A DNA stretch of 64,000 nt. It comes from Desulfosporosinus lacus DSM 15449 (GTDB lineage: Bacteria; Bacillota; Desulfitobacteriia; Desulfitobacteriales; Desulfitobacteriaceae). Positions within the stretch are counted from its first letter, which is position 1, and every line of letters starts with the position of its first letter. Under the pieces are notes generated by a model that did not search any database, was not told the DNA's origin, and saw only the letters and a program-made list of their open reading frames with translations. The position numbers were made by a program, and so were the translations under genes. Positions 8,560-17,262 of this stretch are shown in pieces. The DNA is taken from the NCBI RefSeq assembly GCF_900129935.1, contig NZ_FQXJ01000003.1, positions 434,001 to 498,000 of the forward strand. The letters run 5' to 3'.

Positions 8560-10278
8560 GTGCTCTTTTTTCTTACGTTAAACCATAACTATGAGGTTGG
8601 TGTTTTTCCTTTTCAAGAAAGGCTTGAGTGGGATTCGAGAGCAGTCAGCTATCTCAGTGAGCCTCTTCCGTTAGCAATTATTCAAGTAGTTCTAGAGCGC
8701 CTAACAAAGAAGAACACACTTAATTTCAAAAAGAGTCCTCAAGCTATTCAGAGCCGTATCTCCAAGATTATAGAAGATTTTGGCTGGGACATGGAGTTAA
8801 CTTGGAGGAAAATCCCTGAGGTTATTTCCTTGCCTGAAGAGCGCTTAGTTCTTAGTGCAGATATTGGGAATGAGGCATGGAAAGCCTTTAATCAACTCGT
8901 CCGGGGCAGGCAACTTTCAATAGGGGATCTGCGAGAACTTGCTCGAGAGCTCGGACTGATGGATGAGGTGATCACAAAATTTGCTCATTACAATGTAGAG
9001 CAGGGATGTGCGCAATGGGTTCCTTCGGTAAAACAAAATAAAAGAGGTTGGCAATGTCAACGTTGTGGAGAACAGGATTTAGAAGAGTGGCCCAGTTTTT
9101 ATGGAGTGGCTGCGACGTGCCAAAGTTGTCAAAGCATAGGTGTGAGTAACTCGTTGAATGTGTTGTATCGAGACAAACGTTCTATCTTGGACGGTCCTTC
9201 TGTGGTTTTATTTCAACCTCACTGGAACTTGACTGAGGCCCAACGTTTAGCAAGTGATCAAGTATCGGAGATTATCAAAGGCACATCTGAAAAAGTTGCG
9301 CTTCTCTGGGCTGCATGTGGAGCAGGAAAAACTGAAGTGTGTTTTCCATCAGCTGCTTGGGCACTGGCACAAGGGAAATCAGTACTTTTTGCTGCGCCTC
9401 GTCAGGATGTTATTCATGATATTGCGCCAAGGCTTCAACGGGACTTTTCAAATTATCCGATTCAAGTTTTGACTGGGACCACCACAGTTAAATTTCAAGT
9501 GGGGGGACTGGTGCTGGCAACTACGCACCAGGTCCTAAGATTTTGGAGGTGTTTTGATGTAATTTTCATGGATGAAATGGATGCCTTCCCTTATCATGGG
9601 AACAGAGCATTGGAATGGGGGCTGAATCAAGCCTTGCGACCAGGAGGCAAATTACTTTACTTAACGGCAACTCCTTCTCATGAAGGATTAAAGGCTGTTC
9701 GAAAAGGGGAAATTTCGCTCATTCGCCTTCCGGCAAGACATCATCGAAATCCTCTGCCTGTTCCAATTTGGATAAGGGTTGGAAATTCGCTAGAAGCTAA
9801 CGGGAGTATAGGTTTATGGGCTAAAGATATTGAGTCATTAAGAGGTCAGGGGTCTGTGCTGGTGTTTGTCCCCAAAATATCTTGGATTGATCCCTGGATC
9901 AAATCCTTTAAACAACGTTTTTCGGGTTGGTGCGTCGATGGGAGTTATAGTGCGGATCCGGGGCGCAATATGAAGATAAAGAACTTGCAACAGGGCAAAT
10001 ATGATATTTTTATAAGTACGACTATCCTCGAGCGAGGTATTACTCTGCTTGGGATTCAAGTAGTGGTTCTTGGGGCAGACCATCCGATTTTTGATGAGCG
10101 TGCCTTAGTGCAAATGGCGGGAAGAGTGGGACGAACCAGGGAAAGGCCTGGGGGAGGGGTTTTGTTTTTGGCTAAGCAGATCACACCAGCAATGAAGACT
10201 GCAGTGCAATGGATTGAGGAACAAAACAGACGTGCTTTGGAATTAGGACTGATTGACCCCGTGGAGAAAGAAGGTTGA
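8560..10278 (+). CDS. comFA: Competence helicase-like ATPase ComFA
   Basis: Superfamily 2 ATPase that helps pull single-stranded DNA into the cell during natural transformation. A four-cysteine zinc finger is visible (QCQRC near residue 165 and TCQSC near 187), as in studied ComFA proteins. Helicase motifs follow: Walker A CGAGKTE near 253, DEMD box near 337, LTATPS near 367, and motif VI QMAGRVGRTR near 517. The N-terminal ~150 residues are family-variable. GTG start with GGGAGAGGGG upstream. comFC follows directly, the standard pairing. Whether the organism is naturally competent cannot be judged from these two genes. Confidence 0.92.
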   Translation: MLFFLTLNHNYEVGVFPFQERLEWDSRAVSYLSEPLPLAIIQVVLERLTKKNTLNFKKSPQAIQSRISKIIEDFGWDMELTWRKIPEVISLPEERLVLSADIGNEAWKAFNQLVRGRQLSIGDLRELARELGLMDEVITKFAHYNVEQGCAQWVPSVKQNKRGWQCQRCGEQDLEEWPSFYGVAATCQSCQSIGVSNSLNVLYRDKRSILDGPSVVLFQPHWNLTEAQRLASDQVSEIIKGTSEKVALLWAACGAGKTEVCFPSAAWALAQGKSVLFAAPRQDVIHDIAPRLQRDFSNYPIQVLTGTTTVKFQVGGLVLATTHQVLRFWRCFDVIFMDEMDAFPYHGNRALEWGLNQALRPGGKLLYLTATPSHEGLKAVRKGEISLIRLPARHHRNPLPVPIWIRVGNSLEANGSIGLWAKDIESLRGQGSVLVFVPKISWIDPWIKSFKQRFSGWCVDGSYSADPGRNMKIKNLQQGKYDIFISTTILERGITLLGIQVVVLGADHPIFDERALVQMAGRVGRTRERPGGGVLFLAKQITPAMKTAVQWIEEQNRRALELGLIDPVEKEG

Positions 10279-10282
10279 AGGC

Positions 10283-11023
10283 TTGAAGGAGTTGTGGAGG
10301 GAAGCATCTAAGGTCGGTCGCGGGCTTTGGTACGTGGATAAACAATATTGCGCACTGTGTGGTGCTGAAAAAGGTCCAATTTGCATGACTTGCAGGACTA
10401 AATATCTTCGTTCCGACCTAAGGCGTTGCGGAAGGTGTGGAAAGTTGGTTCAGTCGGAGAAGTTATATTGCCTTGATTGTGCCGCGGGCAGAGGACCAAA
10501 ACAACTGGATCAAGTTACTGCCTGGGGTCATTATTCGGGAAAATTAAAGGAATTTATTCAAACTGTCAAATTTAAAGCCCAGCCACGACTTATTAGAGAA
10601 ATATCTCGACCTTTTTCAGATTGGGCTATTAGCCAGCTTCCAGCCGTAGATGGTATAGTTGCAGTACCGATGCATAAAACCCGCTTGGCAGAACGAGGCT
10701 TTAATCAAGCGGAGGTGATTGCCTCTGCTTTACACTGGGAATTAGGATTACCGATTCTTCCAGGTGTCGACCGGATCGAGCCAAGATCGTCTCAGGTTTT
10801 ACTCTCCCGTCAAGAACGGCTTCATAACCTAAAAGGGATATTTGTTGTGAGACAACCGGAGTATTATCAAGGTCGAACCGTATGGATTATAGATGACGTA
10901 ACGACAACAGGGGCCACATTCGAAGCGGTTGCAGGGGTTCTTAGGGAAAGTGGAGTAAGAGCAATTTATGGCTTGTGCTTAGCCGCTGGCCTTGAAAAAA
11001 AACTTGTGCCTTTGTCTGATTAG
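10283..11023 (+). CDS. comFC: ComFC family phosphoribosyltransferase-like protein
   Basis: Works with ComFA in DNA uptake; the fold is a type I phosphoribosyltransferase. N-terminal double zinc-ribbon cysteines are present (CALCG, CMTC, CGRCG, CLDC), and the PRPP loop IIDDVTTTGAT lies near residue 200. I place the start at TTG 10283 because AGAAGG lies 9 nt upstream, just after the comFA stop at 10278; an upstream TTG at 10253 inside comFA is possible but has a weaker ribosome site. Length 246 aa is typical. Confidence 0.88.
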   Translation: MKELWREASKVGRGLWYVDKQYCALCGAEKGPICMTCRTKYLRSDLRRCGRCGKLVQSEKLYCLDCAAGRGPKQLDQVTAWGHYSGKLKEFIQTVKFKAQPRLIREISRPFSDWAISQLPAVDGIVAVPMHKTRLAERGFNQAEVIASALHWELGLPILPGVDRIEPRSSQVLLSRQERLHNLKGIFVVRQPEYYQGRTVWIIDDVTTTGATFEAVAGVLRESGVRAIYGLCLAAGLEKKLVPLSD

Positions 11024-11087
11024 AGTTATAATTATAAATGGATGGGCACAGCCTATTACATTTTTTTACGTAAGGGGAATATCTTTC

Positions 11088-11390
11088 ATGGCCTTTGAAG
11101 ACAAAGATCTAGTATGTAAAGACTGCGGAGTGACTTTTATTTTTACAGTTGGGGAGCAAGAATTCTATGCTGAGAAAGGTTTCGAAAATGAGCCTCAGCG
11201 TTGCCGTGAATGCCGCAACATTCGCAAACAAAACCGTAATTCCCAAGAAGGAAGATCACGTGAAATGTTTACGGTCGTTTGTGGGGACTGCGGAGTAGAA
11301 ACTCAGGTTCCTTTCCAACCTACATCTGATCGTCCAGTATATTGCCGTGAGTGCTATCAGCACCATCGCCCAGCTCGCGATCAATACTAA
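11088..11390 (+). CDS. Double zinc-ribbon protein
   Basis: 100-aa protein with two clear metal-binding units: CKDC near the N-terminus paired with CREC after the EFYAEKGFENEPQRC stretch (probable zinc-ribbon, zf-trcl type), and a second CGDC...CREC pair in the C-terminal half. Such proteins are common in Firmicutes and their role is unknown; RNA or protein contact is likely. The ATG at 11088 is chosen because AAGGGGA precedes it and an upstream in-frame ATG at 10992 lies inside comFC. A terminator follows. Confidence 0.85.
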   Translation: MAFEDKDLVCKDCGVTFIFTVGEQEFYAEKGFENEPQRCRECRNIRKQNRNSQEGRSREMFTVVCGDCGVETQVPFQPTSDRPVYCRECYQHHRPARDQY

Positions 11391-11420
11391 TTTAAAAATT
11401 TAATCATTTTGATATTGACA

Positions 11421-11460
11421 AGCATTGGTAGGCAATTCGCCGACCAATGCTTTTTATTTT
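11421..11460 (+). terminator. Intrinsic terminator after zinc-ribbon gene
   Basis: 13-bp stem with one mismatch (AGCATTGGTAGGC at 11421-11433 with 11439-11451), loop AATTC, then TTTTTATTTTT. It closes the fabZ-comFC-zinc-ribbon direction. Confidence 0.85.
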
Positions 11461-11846
11461 TCCTTTAAAAAGTTTCTGTTTGCATTAATATATTATATTG
11501 CATAATAATATCAACAAGGTTATCCACAATGGTTTCTCGAAAAAATAGGCCAGAAACGATACTTATCCACACTATCCACACACTCCTGTGTGTAACTTAG
11601 GGGGATAAAGTAACTTTTATGGGTTAACTCAAGAACTAGAGTTAATCTTTTTGCTAAAAAAGGGGTATTAGAGTGATTTAGCATCACCATGAATGGGATA
11701 GCTGATTATATAGGGGAAATATGGAAATAGGCGAATATTTAAAGACTACTTTCTAAGAGGAGATTGTGTAAAGAAGATCGAATATATAGAAGATTATTCC
11801 TGCTTATATAAAAGAGGAGAAAGGGCATTGAAGAGGAGGAGATAGT
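11461..11846. other. Gene-free region with DnaA-box cluster
   Basis: Nearly 400 bp with no credible gene. An AT-rich block (about 11480-11515) is followed by the DnaA boxes annotated separately. The rest (11600-11830) is AT-rich leader of the downstream lipoprotein gene; I see no clear -10/-35 pair there. Confidence 0.6.
11520..11593 (+). promoter_or_regulatory. DnaA-box cluster
   Basis: Two perfect DnaA boxes TTATCCACA at 11520-11528 and 11563-11571, with a third, CTATCCACA (one mismatch), at 11572-11580 abutting the second head-to-tail. A small dyad ACACAC-TCCT-GTGTGT follows (11578-11593). All three boxes face the same way. No dnaA, dnaN or other replication gene is nearby, so this is not obviously oriC; a DnaA-titration or DnaA-regulated promoter site is inferred. 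Confidence 0.65.
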
Positions 11847-13433
11847 ATGAGAAGAAGATTGGCAGGGGTTCTTGCATCCCTTTTTCTAGTGAGCACGTTG
11901 CTTACTGGATGCGGCGTAATTAATTCCTTTGGCGGAGGTCAGACTGCGGGGGAGAAAACCGTTATTTTTGCACGGGGAGCGGATTCAATCAGTCTAGACC
12001 CGGCACTCATTGAAGACGGAGAATCTGCTAAAGTTGTGGCCAACGTCTTTGACACCTTGGTGAGGTATAGAGAGGGTTCCACCGAAGTAGAACCCTCTCT
12101 TGCTACAGAGTGGTCTACTTCAGATGACGAAAAGGAATGGACATTTAAGCTCCGAAAAGGGGTTAAGTTCCATGATGGTACTCCATTTAATGCTGAAGCC
12201 GTAAAATTCAACGTAGAGCGACAACTGCCGCCTAATCAAACCGCAGAGATGCCCTATTCGGAGTTTACGCTGGGTATGGTGGATAAAGTCGTTGCAGTTG
12301 ATGAAAGCACTGTGAAATTTGTTCTAAAGAATCCTTATGCACCATTTTTGCTAAACCTTGCTATGTCGCTCAGCGTTCCTATGGGCTCTCCAGAAGCTAT
12401 TAAAAAGATGGGCAAAGATTTTGGGGCAAACCCAGTTGGTACAGGCCCATTTGTCTTTGAAAGTTGGGAAAAAGACGCCAGGATTACGCTTAAAGCCAAC
12501 CAAGACTATTGGGATGGCAAACCTAAAGTTGATAAACTGATCTTTGAAGTTGTAAAAGAAAACTCCGTACGCGCCAATAAACTAATAGCCGGCGAAGCAG
12601 ATATTATTGATGGTATTGATCCTGATGATGTCGAACGTCTAAAAGGGGATGCCAAACTTAACGTTAGTACCGCCCCAGGTATGAACATCAACTACATGGG
12701 AATGCGCGCAGATCGTAAACCTTTTAACGATCCTAAAGTTCGCCAAGCGATATCTATGGCGATTAACCGTGAAGAAATAATCAATAGCTTATACAAAGGA
12801 AACGCTGTACTGGCCAATGGCCCCTTGCCTTCGGTCCTCTTTGGCTATGTAAAAGAGTTGCAACCCTATCCTTATGATCCGGCGAAAGCTAAGGAATTAT
12901 TGAAAGAAGCCGGGTATGATAATAATTTAAGTTTCGAACTTAACAGCTATTCGGATGAACGTCCTTACAACCCAATAGGTGGAGACAATCTGGCCAGGGC
13001 GATTCAAGGATATCTGAAGGAGGCAGGAGTAACTGTTAATATTACTTCTGCGGCTTGGAAAGAGCACAAAGAAAACGTGAAGAACGGAAAAGGCGAAGCA
13101 TATCTGTGCGGCTGGATGGGTGATAATGGGGATCCTGATAACTTCTTATATGCTCTGCTTCATTCAAACCAAATTGGCAATGGTCGTTTAAACTATGCAA
13201 TGTACAACAACCCTAAATATGATGAATTGCTTCTTAAGGCACAGCAAAGTTCAAGTAATGAAGAGCGAATTAAGAATTATACTGATGCTCAACAAATTTT
13301 AGTTAAAGATGCGCCATGGGTGTTTATTAGCAACTCTTTGGATATGGCTGCCTCCAACAAGAGTATTAGTGGATTTAGCATTCATCCAACGGGAGTATAC
13401 TTTTTTAGGACGCTGGATAAAACAACAAAATAA
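11847..13433 (+). CDS. ABC transporter substrate-binding lipoprotein, peptide/nickel family 5
   Basis: Extracellular solute-binding protein of the Dpp/Opp/Nik type. Signal peptide with lipobox LLTGC, lipid-modified Cys22. The mature part starts KTVIFARGADSISLDP, and the family's WTFKLRKGVKFHDGTPFNAE strand segment follows. 528 aa is full length. The ATG has GAGGAGGAG upstream. No permease or ATPase genes adjoin it, so it must either serve a transporter encoded elsewhere or act as a sensor or chaperone. The ligand cannot be told from sequence. Confidence 0.88.
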   Translation: MRRRLAGVLASLFLVSTLLTGCGVINSFGGGQTAGEKTVIFARGADSISLDPALIEDGESAKVVANVFDTLVRYREGSTEVEPSLATEWSTSDDEKEWTFKLRKGVKFHDGTPFNAEAVKFNVERQLPPNQTAEMPYSEFTLGMVDKVVAVDESTVKFVLKNPYAPFLLNLAMSLSVPMGSPEAIKKMGKDFGANPVGTGPFVFESWEKDARITLKANQDYWDGKPKVDKLIFEVVKENSVRANKLIAGEADIIDGIDPDDVERLKGDAKLNVSTAPGMNINYMGMRADRKPFNDPKVRQAISMAINREEIINSLYKGNAVLANGPLPSVLFGYVKELQPYPYDPAKAKELLKEAGYDNNLSFELNSYSDERPYNPIGGDNLARAIQGYLKEAGVTVNITSAAWKEHKENVKNGKGEAYLCGWMGDNGDPDNFLYALLHSNQIGNGRLNYAMYNNPKYDELLLKAQQSSSNEERIKNYTDAQQILVKDAPWVFISNSLDMAASNKSISGFSIHPTGVYFFRTLDKTTK

Positions 13434-13539
13434 CTTAGTTTATGATGGGAATACATACTTTGGAATGGACTAAGGGAGGTTTTCGATCTACGCCTGAAAA
13501 AATAACAGGAGGGTGTCTTAGATATCAATGAAAAAAGTA

Positions 13540-13568
13540 TTGTATAATTATTCGCAACTAAGTATAAT
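13540..13568 (+). promoter_or_regulatory. Sigma-A promoter of amino-acid binding protein
   Basis: TTGTAT at 13540-13545, 17-nt spacer, TATAAT at 13563-13568; transcription start predicted near 13575. Consensus -10 and ideal spacing, about 85 nt ahead of the next gene. Confidence 0.7.
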
Positions 13569-13652
13569 CGGAAGCAAGAAGGATAAGCTGATGCATAACA
13601 CCAAAGCTTTAAGAGGGGTTTGCTAAGACATCCAAAAGAGAGGGGAATAAAA

Positions 13653-14453
13653 ATGTTTAGGTCAAAATTTCGTTTTGTTTTAACTGCAGTACTTAGTTTG
13701 AGTCTTTTGACACTTGCCGGATGCGGAAGTACCAACACACCTGCTCCATCTTCGAATCCAGCTCCCGAGGAAAAGGTTTTGAGAGTCGGATCTGATATCG
13801 CCTATGCACCATTTGAATTTATGGATGAAAAGCAAGTAGCGACAGGGTTTGATATTGAGCTTATTCAGGCTCTCGGCGCAGATATGGGCTATACAAAAGT
13901 AGATATTGAGACAGCAGCTTTTGATGGTTTAATTCCAGCCTTGCAAGCAGGGAAATATGAGGCGGTTATTTCTGCTATGACAATCACTGAGGATCGTGCC
14001 AAAAGTGTCCTGTTTAGTGACAAGTATTTTTTAAGCGGCCAATATATAGCCATGAAAAAAGGTGCTAATTTTAAATCATTAGCAGACCTAAAAGGAAAGA
14101 AAATTGGAGTTCAACTCAATACAACAGGACAATATGCAGTTGAGGAAAAAGGCATGGAAACAAATAAGTATGACACAACCCCGGATGCTATGAATGCTCT
14201 AATAAGCGGTGGAGTGGATGCTGTTGTGGCTGACTCGCCGGTTGTACTTTGGTTCCAAGCCCAAAATCCTACAGCCCAAATTGAATCTGTAAATGCTGAC
14301 TCCGGTGAAGAATATTATGGAATTGCCATGAAGCTTGGAAATACTGAATTAGCAGGAAAGATGAATGCCTCATTGAAAAAACTCATGGAAAATGGAAAAT
14401 ACAATGAGATCTATAAGAAATGGTTCAAAGTGGATGCTCCTAAAATCAAATAA
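13653..14453 (+). CDS. Polar amino-acid ABC transporter substrate-binding lipoprotein
   Basis: Family 3 binding protein (glutamine/arginine/cystine type). Lipobox TLAGC with Cys24, then a Ser/Pro linker and the mature domain beginning VLRVGSDIAYAPFEF, a typical opening. VISAMTITEDRAKSVLFSDKY is the characteristic hinge region. The ATG at 13653 has GAGAGGGG upstream; an upstream TTG at 13620 is less likely. 266 aa. It is separated from its permease and ATPase by a terminator and two new promoters, so the binding protein can be made at a different level. Specificity unknown. Confidence 0.9.
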   Translation: MFRSKFRFVLTAVLSLSLLTLAGCGSTNTPAPSSNPAPEEKVLRVGSDIAYAPFEFMDEKQVATGFDIELIQALGADMGYTKVDIETAAFDGLIPALQAGKYEAVISAMTITEDRAKSVLFSDKYFLSGQYIAMKKGANFKSLADLKGKKIGVQLNTTGQYAVEEKGMETNKYDTTPDAMNALISGGVDAVVADSPVVLWFQAQNPTAQIESVNADSGEEYYGIAMKLGNTELAGKMNASLKKLMENGKYNEIYKKWFKVDAPKIK

Positions 14454-14482
14454 TTCTTTTAAACATGTTTGACTACTTTGCT

Positions 14483-14521
14483 AAAGGGAAGGCACTGAAA
14501 TAAAGAAAGTGCTTTCCCTTT
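14483..14521 (+). terminator. Intrinsic terminator after amino-acid binding protein
   Basis: 14-bp stem with one G-T pair (14483-14496 with 14508-14521) and a 3' arm ending CCCTTT. Separates the binding-protein transcript from the permease/ATPase unit. Confidence 0.75.
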
Positions 14522-14602
14522 AATTTGCCCTTAACCCTCATACACTCAAAGGGCTGACATTCATGCCAGTCTCAATAGACACGAAATGGTTTAAATTGGT
14601 CC

Positions 14603-14631
14603 TTGAATATACTCCTACCTCCCTGTATAAT
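14603..14631 (+). promoter_or_regulatory. Sigma-A promoter P1, permease unit
   Basis: TTGAAT (14603-14608), 17-nt spacer, TATAAT (14626-14631). Predicted start near 14638, giving a leader of about 260 nt to the permease. Confidence 0.6.
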
Positions 14632-14743
14632 CACACTTTGTTTGATCATTTGAAATCTAGGTCCCGTTGGTGCGGACAAGGATTTCATAAATTGATATCG
14701 GATGTACTCTTTATGGACGCTGTTAATGGCCATGTAGTTTTAC

Positions 14744-14772
14744 TTGTAAAAATTTGCGGTAAAATATATAAT
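14744..14772 (+). promoter_or_regulatory. Sigma-A promoter P2, permease unit
   Basis: TTGTAA (14744-14749), 17-nt spacer, TATAAT (14767-14772). Predicted start near 14779, about 117 nt before the permease GTG. Confidence 0.65.
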
Positions 14773-14895
14773 TTTAAGGCGATGTAATATGGAGTGGAGA
14801 AATGAGAGACAGAAAGAACTAATTCTGCTTCATTTATTATAGCTTCGTAAAGAATAAAGTATAAAGAATAAGAATTTGAAGATAGGAGGATTATT

Positions 14896-15573
14896 GTGGG
14901 AATGAACTGGCATGTCGTTGTAGATAATATGCCTATTCTCGCCAAGGGGGCGTTGCTAACTTTAGAACTAACGGCTGGAGCGGTGGCGATAGGAGTTGTA
15001 ATTGGTTTATTCATGGCTTTAGCTCGGCTGTCTAAGCACAAAGTTGTTCGCGCGGGGGCGATTGCCTATATAGATTTTTTCCGAGGGACTCCATTATTAG
15101 TACAAATATTCCTAGTATATTTTGGAATACCAATGCTTCTTAAATGGCAGACTATGCCCGATAACTATCAGTATACGGCAGGGATATTGGCGATGGGCCT
15201 TAATTCAGGCGCCTATATTGCTGAAATATTTAGAGCCGGCATTCAGTCCATAGACCGTGGTCAATCCGAAGCTGCACGATCGCTAGGGATGACACAAGCT
15301 CAAGCGTTGCGTTATGTTATCCTTCCACAAGCTTTTAAACGGACGATTCCTCCTTTAGGTAACGAGTTTATTGCCTTGCTAAAAGACTCCTCGCTGTTAT
15401 CCATAATTGCGATACAGGAACTTTTTTATACCGGAAAGATTATCGTTGGACGAACCTACCAACCACTTCCAATGTATATGGCCGTTGCCTTGTATTACTT
15501 AGTAATGACTCAGTTGATTGCCCAATGGGTTGCCTATATGGAGAGGAGGTTGGGCAAGAATGATCTTCGTTAA
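14896..15573 (+). CDS. Polar amino-acid ABC transporter permease
   Basis: HisM/GlnP-type membrane subunit of 225 aa with about five transmembrane helices. The ATPase-docking EAA loop is seen at [20 protein letters not shown] from about residue 125, and [17 protein letters not shown] is the classic family motif. GTG start with TAGGAGG upstream. Its 3' end overlaps the ATPase gene by 14 nt. Together with the lipoprotein upstream it forms a complete importer. Confidence 0.94.
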   Translation: MGMNWHVVVDNMPILAKGALLTLELTAGAVAIGVVIGLFMALARLSKHKVVRAGAIAYIDFFRGTPLLVQIFLVYFGIPMLLKWQTMPDNYQYTAGILAMGLNSGAYIAEIFRAGIQSIDRGQSEAARSLGMTQAQALRYVILPQAFKRTIPPLGNEFIALLKDSSLLSIIAIQELFYTGKIIVGRTYQPLPMYMAVALYYLVMTQLIAQWVAYMERRLGKNDLR

Positions 15574-16279
15574 GAATTTGCATAAATCTTTTGGTAAGCT
15601 TGAAGTTCTTAAAGGAATTGATTGCCATGTTCGTGAAAAAGAAGTGGTGGTTGTCATTGGCCCCAGTGGTTCGGGGAAGAGCACTTTCCTGCGTTGCCTA
15701 AATAAACTTGAAGAGCCTACTAGTGGAGAGATTATCGTCGATGGAATTCCTCTTAACTCTGAGGTCAATGTTAATGCGATACGACGAGAGGTGGGTATGG
15801 TTTTTCAACGCTTTAACCTCTTTCCACATATGACTGCAATTCAAAACATTGTGCTTGCTCCAGAAGTGGTTCGTAAGACAAATAAAGAGGAAGCAAGAAA
15901 GATTGGCCTAGAGCTTTTGGCTAAAGTTGGTCTCTATGATAAAGCGGACGAATACCCTGATCGCCTTTCTGGTGGACAACAGCAACGGGTTGCTATTGCT
16001 CGTGCTTTAGCAATGAAGCCAAAGATTATGCTTTTTGATGAGACTACCTCTGCTCTTGATCCAGAAATGGTGGGAGAGGTTTTAGCGGTTATGAAGGATT
16101 TGGCACGAGAAGGGATGACTATGGTCGTCGTTACTCATGAGATGGGATTTGCTCGTGAGGTTGGGGATCGAGTGATTTTTATGGATGAGGGGATTATCAT
16201 GGAAGAGGGAGAGCCCAACGAGGTTTTTGCGAATCCTAAGAATCCAAGGACTCAGGCGTTTTTGAGTAAAATTTTATAA
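15560..16279 (+). CDS. Polar amino-acid ABC transporter ATP-binding protein
   Basis: GlnQ-type ATPase, 239 aa. Walker [10 protein letters not shown] at residues 34-42, signature LSGGQQQRV near 137, Walker [12 protein letters not shown] with Asp-Glu, and H-loop VVVTHE. The ATG at 15560 is selected because GAGAGGAGG lies upstream within the end of the permease gene and translation begins at the expected first strand. Energises import of the amino acid bound by the lipoprotein at 13653. Confidence 0.95.
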   Translation: MIFVKNLHKSFGKLEVLKGIDCHVREKEVVVVIGPSGSGKSTFLRCLNKLEEPTSGEIIVDGIPLNSEVNVNAIRREVGMVFQRFNLFPHMTAIQNIVLAPEVVRKTNKEEARKIGLELLAKVGLYDKADEYPDRLSGGQQQRVAIARALAMKPKIMLFDETTSALDPEMVGEVLAVMKDLAREGMTMVVVTHEMGFAREVGDRVIFMDEGIIMEEGEPNEVFANPKNPRTQAFLSKIL

Positions 16280-16891
16280 GAGAAGCTTATTGTACGCGCT
16301 CCTTTGGCTAAGCAGGCCTGGGGAGCGCCTTTGCATGTCATGCTCTTGGGAGGAGCGGTTTCTGCACGCGTCAGCACGTTACGCCGCTGACGTGCTGGTG
16401 GGTTCGCGAGCGCGTCCGAACCTTAAGGATGGAAGGCCTCATGTTATTCCATCCTTAGCGCAACGGATTAGGAACATCCGGTTCTGTTGCATCTGTGCTG
16501 TTCCTTTCCATTCCCTGGCACCGCGCTATCAGCCAACGGCATCTCTAGCCATCCGTGGCTATGCTCTATAACCCAAACGTCCTGTTCGAGTCGTGGGCGA
16601 GGCCTGCGGTGAGCTACGGGGTTTTGAACCGTTGGTGTGTTTCTGCTTAGTAGAAAACGCTCTTTGGGGGTGGTTTTTGGAGGTAAAAGTGGTCGTTTTG
16701 ATGCAGCGTGTTTCTTGGGTTCGAAATCGTGTTGAGGTTTTAGGATCTTTAATTTTAGTGCATTAAATTTGGGAGTGTAATTATGATTCGTTTAAGGTTT
16801 AAATTTTCTAAATGTTGGGTATCCTCCTTAGTATTAGTCGAGTTGAGGCTTAAGCTTTAGGACTTCGACAATTCAAGGAGGGTTTTTTTAC
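16280..16891. repeat. Long gene-free region with hairpin array (16296-16561)
   Basis: 612 bp without a convincing gene. Six inverted repeats follow each other: GCGCTCC 16296-16302/16322-16328 (possibly the ABC unit's terminator); CAGCACGT 16372-16379/16390-16397; GGTTCG 16401-16406/16417-16422; an 11-bp stem 16424-16434/16447-16457; AGGAACA 16470-16476/16499-16505; TAGCCA 16546-16551/16556-16561. The block is GC-richer than its surroundings. A 93-codon frame across it follows the hairpins and has no ribosome site. GTTCGAGTCGTGG at 16585-16597 resembles sequence at 42603 and 63344. Either a dispersed repeat element or a structured RNA. Confidence 0.55.
16823..16881 (+). promoter_or_regulatory. 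SD-sequestering leader of the cold-shock gene
   Basis: CCTCCTT at 16823-16829 is fully complementary to the Shine-Dalgarno AAGGAGG at 16875-16881. Inside this 7-bp pairing, GTCGA (16837-16841) pairs with TCGAC (16865-16869), and GCTTAAGC is self-complementary at the tip. The nested helices would hide the ribosome site, as expected for a temperature- or chaperone-responsive leader. Inferred from pairing only. Confidence 0.6.
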
Positions 16892-17089
16892 GTGGTAGGC
16901 AAAGTCAAATGGTTTAGCAAACAGAAGGGTTACGGATTTATTGAGCAAGAAAATGGGCAAGATATCTTTGTGCATTTTCAATCGGTCATGGGGGATGGAT
17001 TCCGTACCCTGGAAGAGGGACAGAATGTTGAGTTTGATGTCATTCAAGGCCCACGTGGGGAACAGGCATCCAATGTAATGGTCCGTTAA
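16892..17089 (+). CDS. Cold-shock protein, CspA family
   Basis: Single-stranded nucleic-acid chaperone, one OB-fold domain, 65 aa. RNP1 KGYGFI and RNP2 DIFVHF are intact. GTG start; Shine-Dalgarno AAGGAGG at 16875-16881 with a 10-nt T-rich spacer. A long leader precedes it and can pair with the ribosome site (see leader entry), in line with post-transcriptional control known for csp genes. It is a single-gene unit ended by a strong terminator. Confidence 0.95.
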   Translation: MVGKVKWFSKQKGYGFIEQENGQDIFVHFQSVMGDGFRTLEEGQNVEFDVIQGPRGEQASNVMVR

Positions 17090-17111
17090 TCCTAAGAAAG
17101 TATAATTTGTT

Positions 17112-17152
17112 AAGAGAGAATCGTTGATATCATGTCAGCGATTCTCTCTTTA
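17112..17152 (+). terminator. Intrinsic terminator after csp
   Basis: 16-bp stem with one T-G pair (17112-17127 with 17135-17150), loop TATCATG, short T-run in the 3' arm. Confidence 0.75.
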
Positions 17153-17209
17153 GGGATTTAGTTGAGAAATATCATTTCTAAAAACATTATATTAAATAAG
17201 CAGGATTTT

Positions 17210-17238
17210 TTGTGTAAATCGGGAATATTACTTATATA
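17210..17238 (+). promoter_or_regulatory. Probable promoter of hpf
   Basis: TTGTGT (17210-17215), 17-nt spacer, TATATA (17233-17238); start predicted close to the hpf ribosome site. Confidence 0.45.
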
Positions 17239-17262
17239 CCAGCATAGAAGGGGGTTGAATTT

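Larger units (their letters stand above)
14522..14895 (+). other. Leader region of the permease/ATPase unit
   Basis: About 370 bp after the terminator. It contains two promoters (listed separately) and a long AT-rich leader. A 74-codon frame (14563-14787) has no ribosome site and starts ahead of the first promoter, so I do not call it a gene. Confidence 0.5.

Noticed and set aside
11461-11846. Chromosomal origin at the DnaA-box cluster
   Set aside because: Only three boxes, and none of dnaA, dnaN, recF, gyrB or rpmH nearby; too little for oriC.
14563-14787. 74-codon + strand frame before the amino-acid permease
   Set aside because: No Shine-Dalgarno; its start lies upstream of the first promoter; sequence does not resemble a folded protein.
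16290-16571. 93-codon + strand frame across the hairpin array
   Set aside because: Runs through all hairpins, lacks a ribosome site, and has Cys/Arg/Ser-rich translation typical of structured noncoding DNA.
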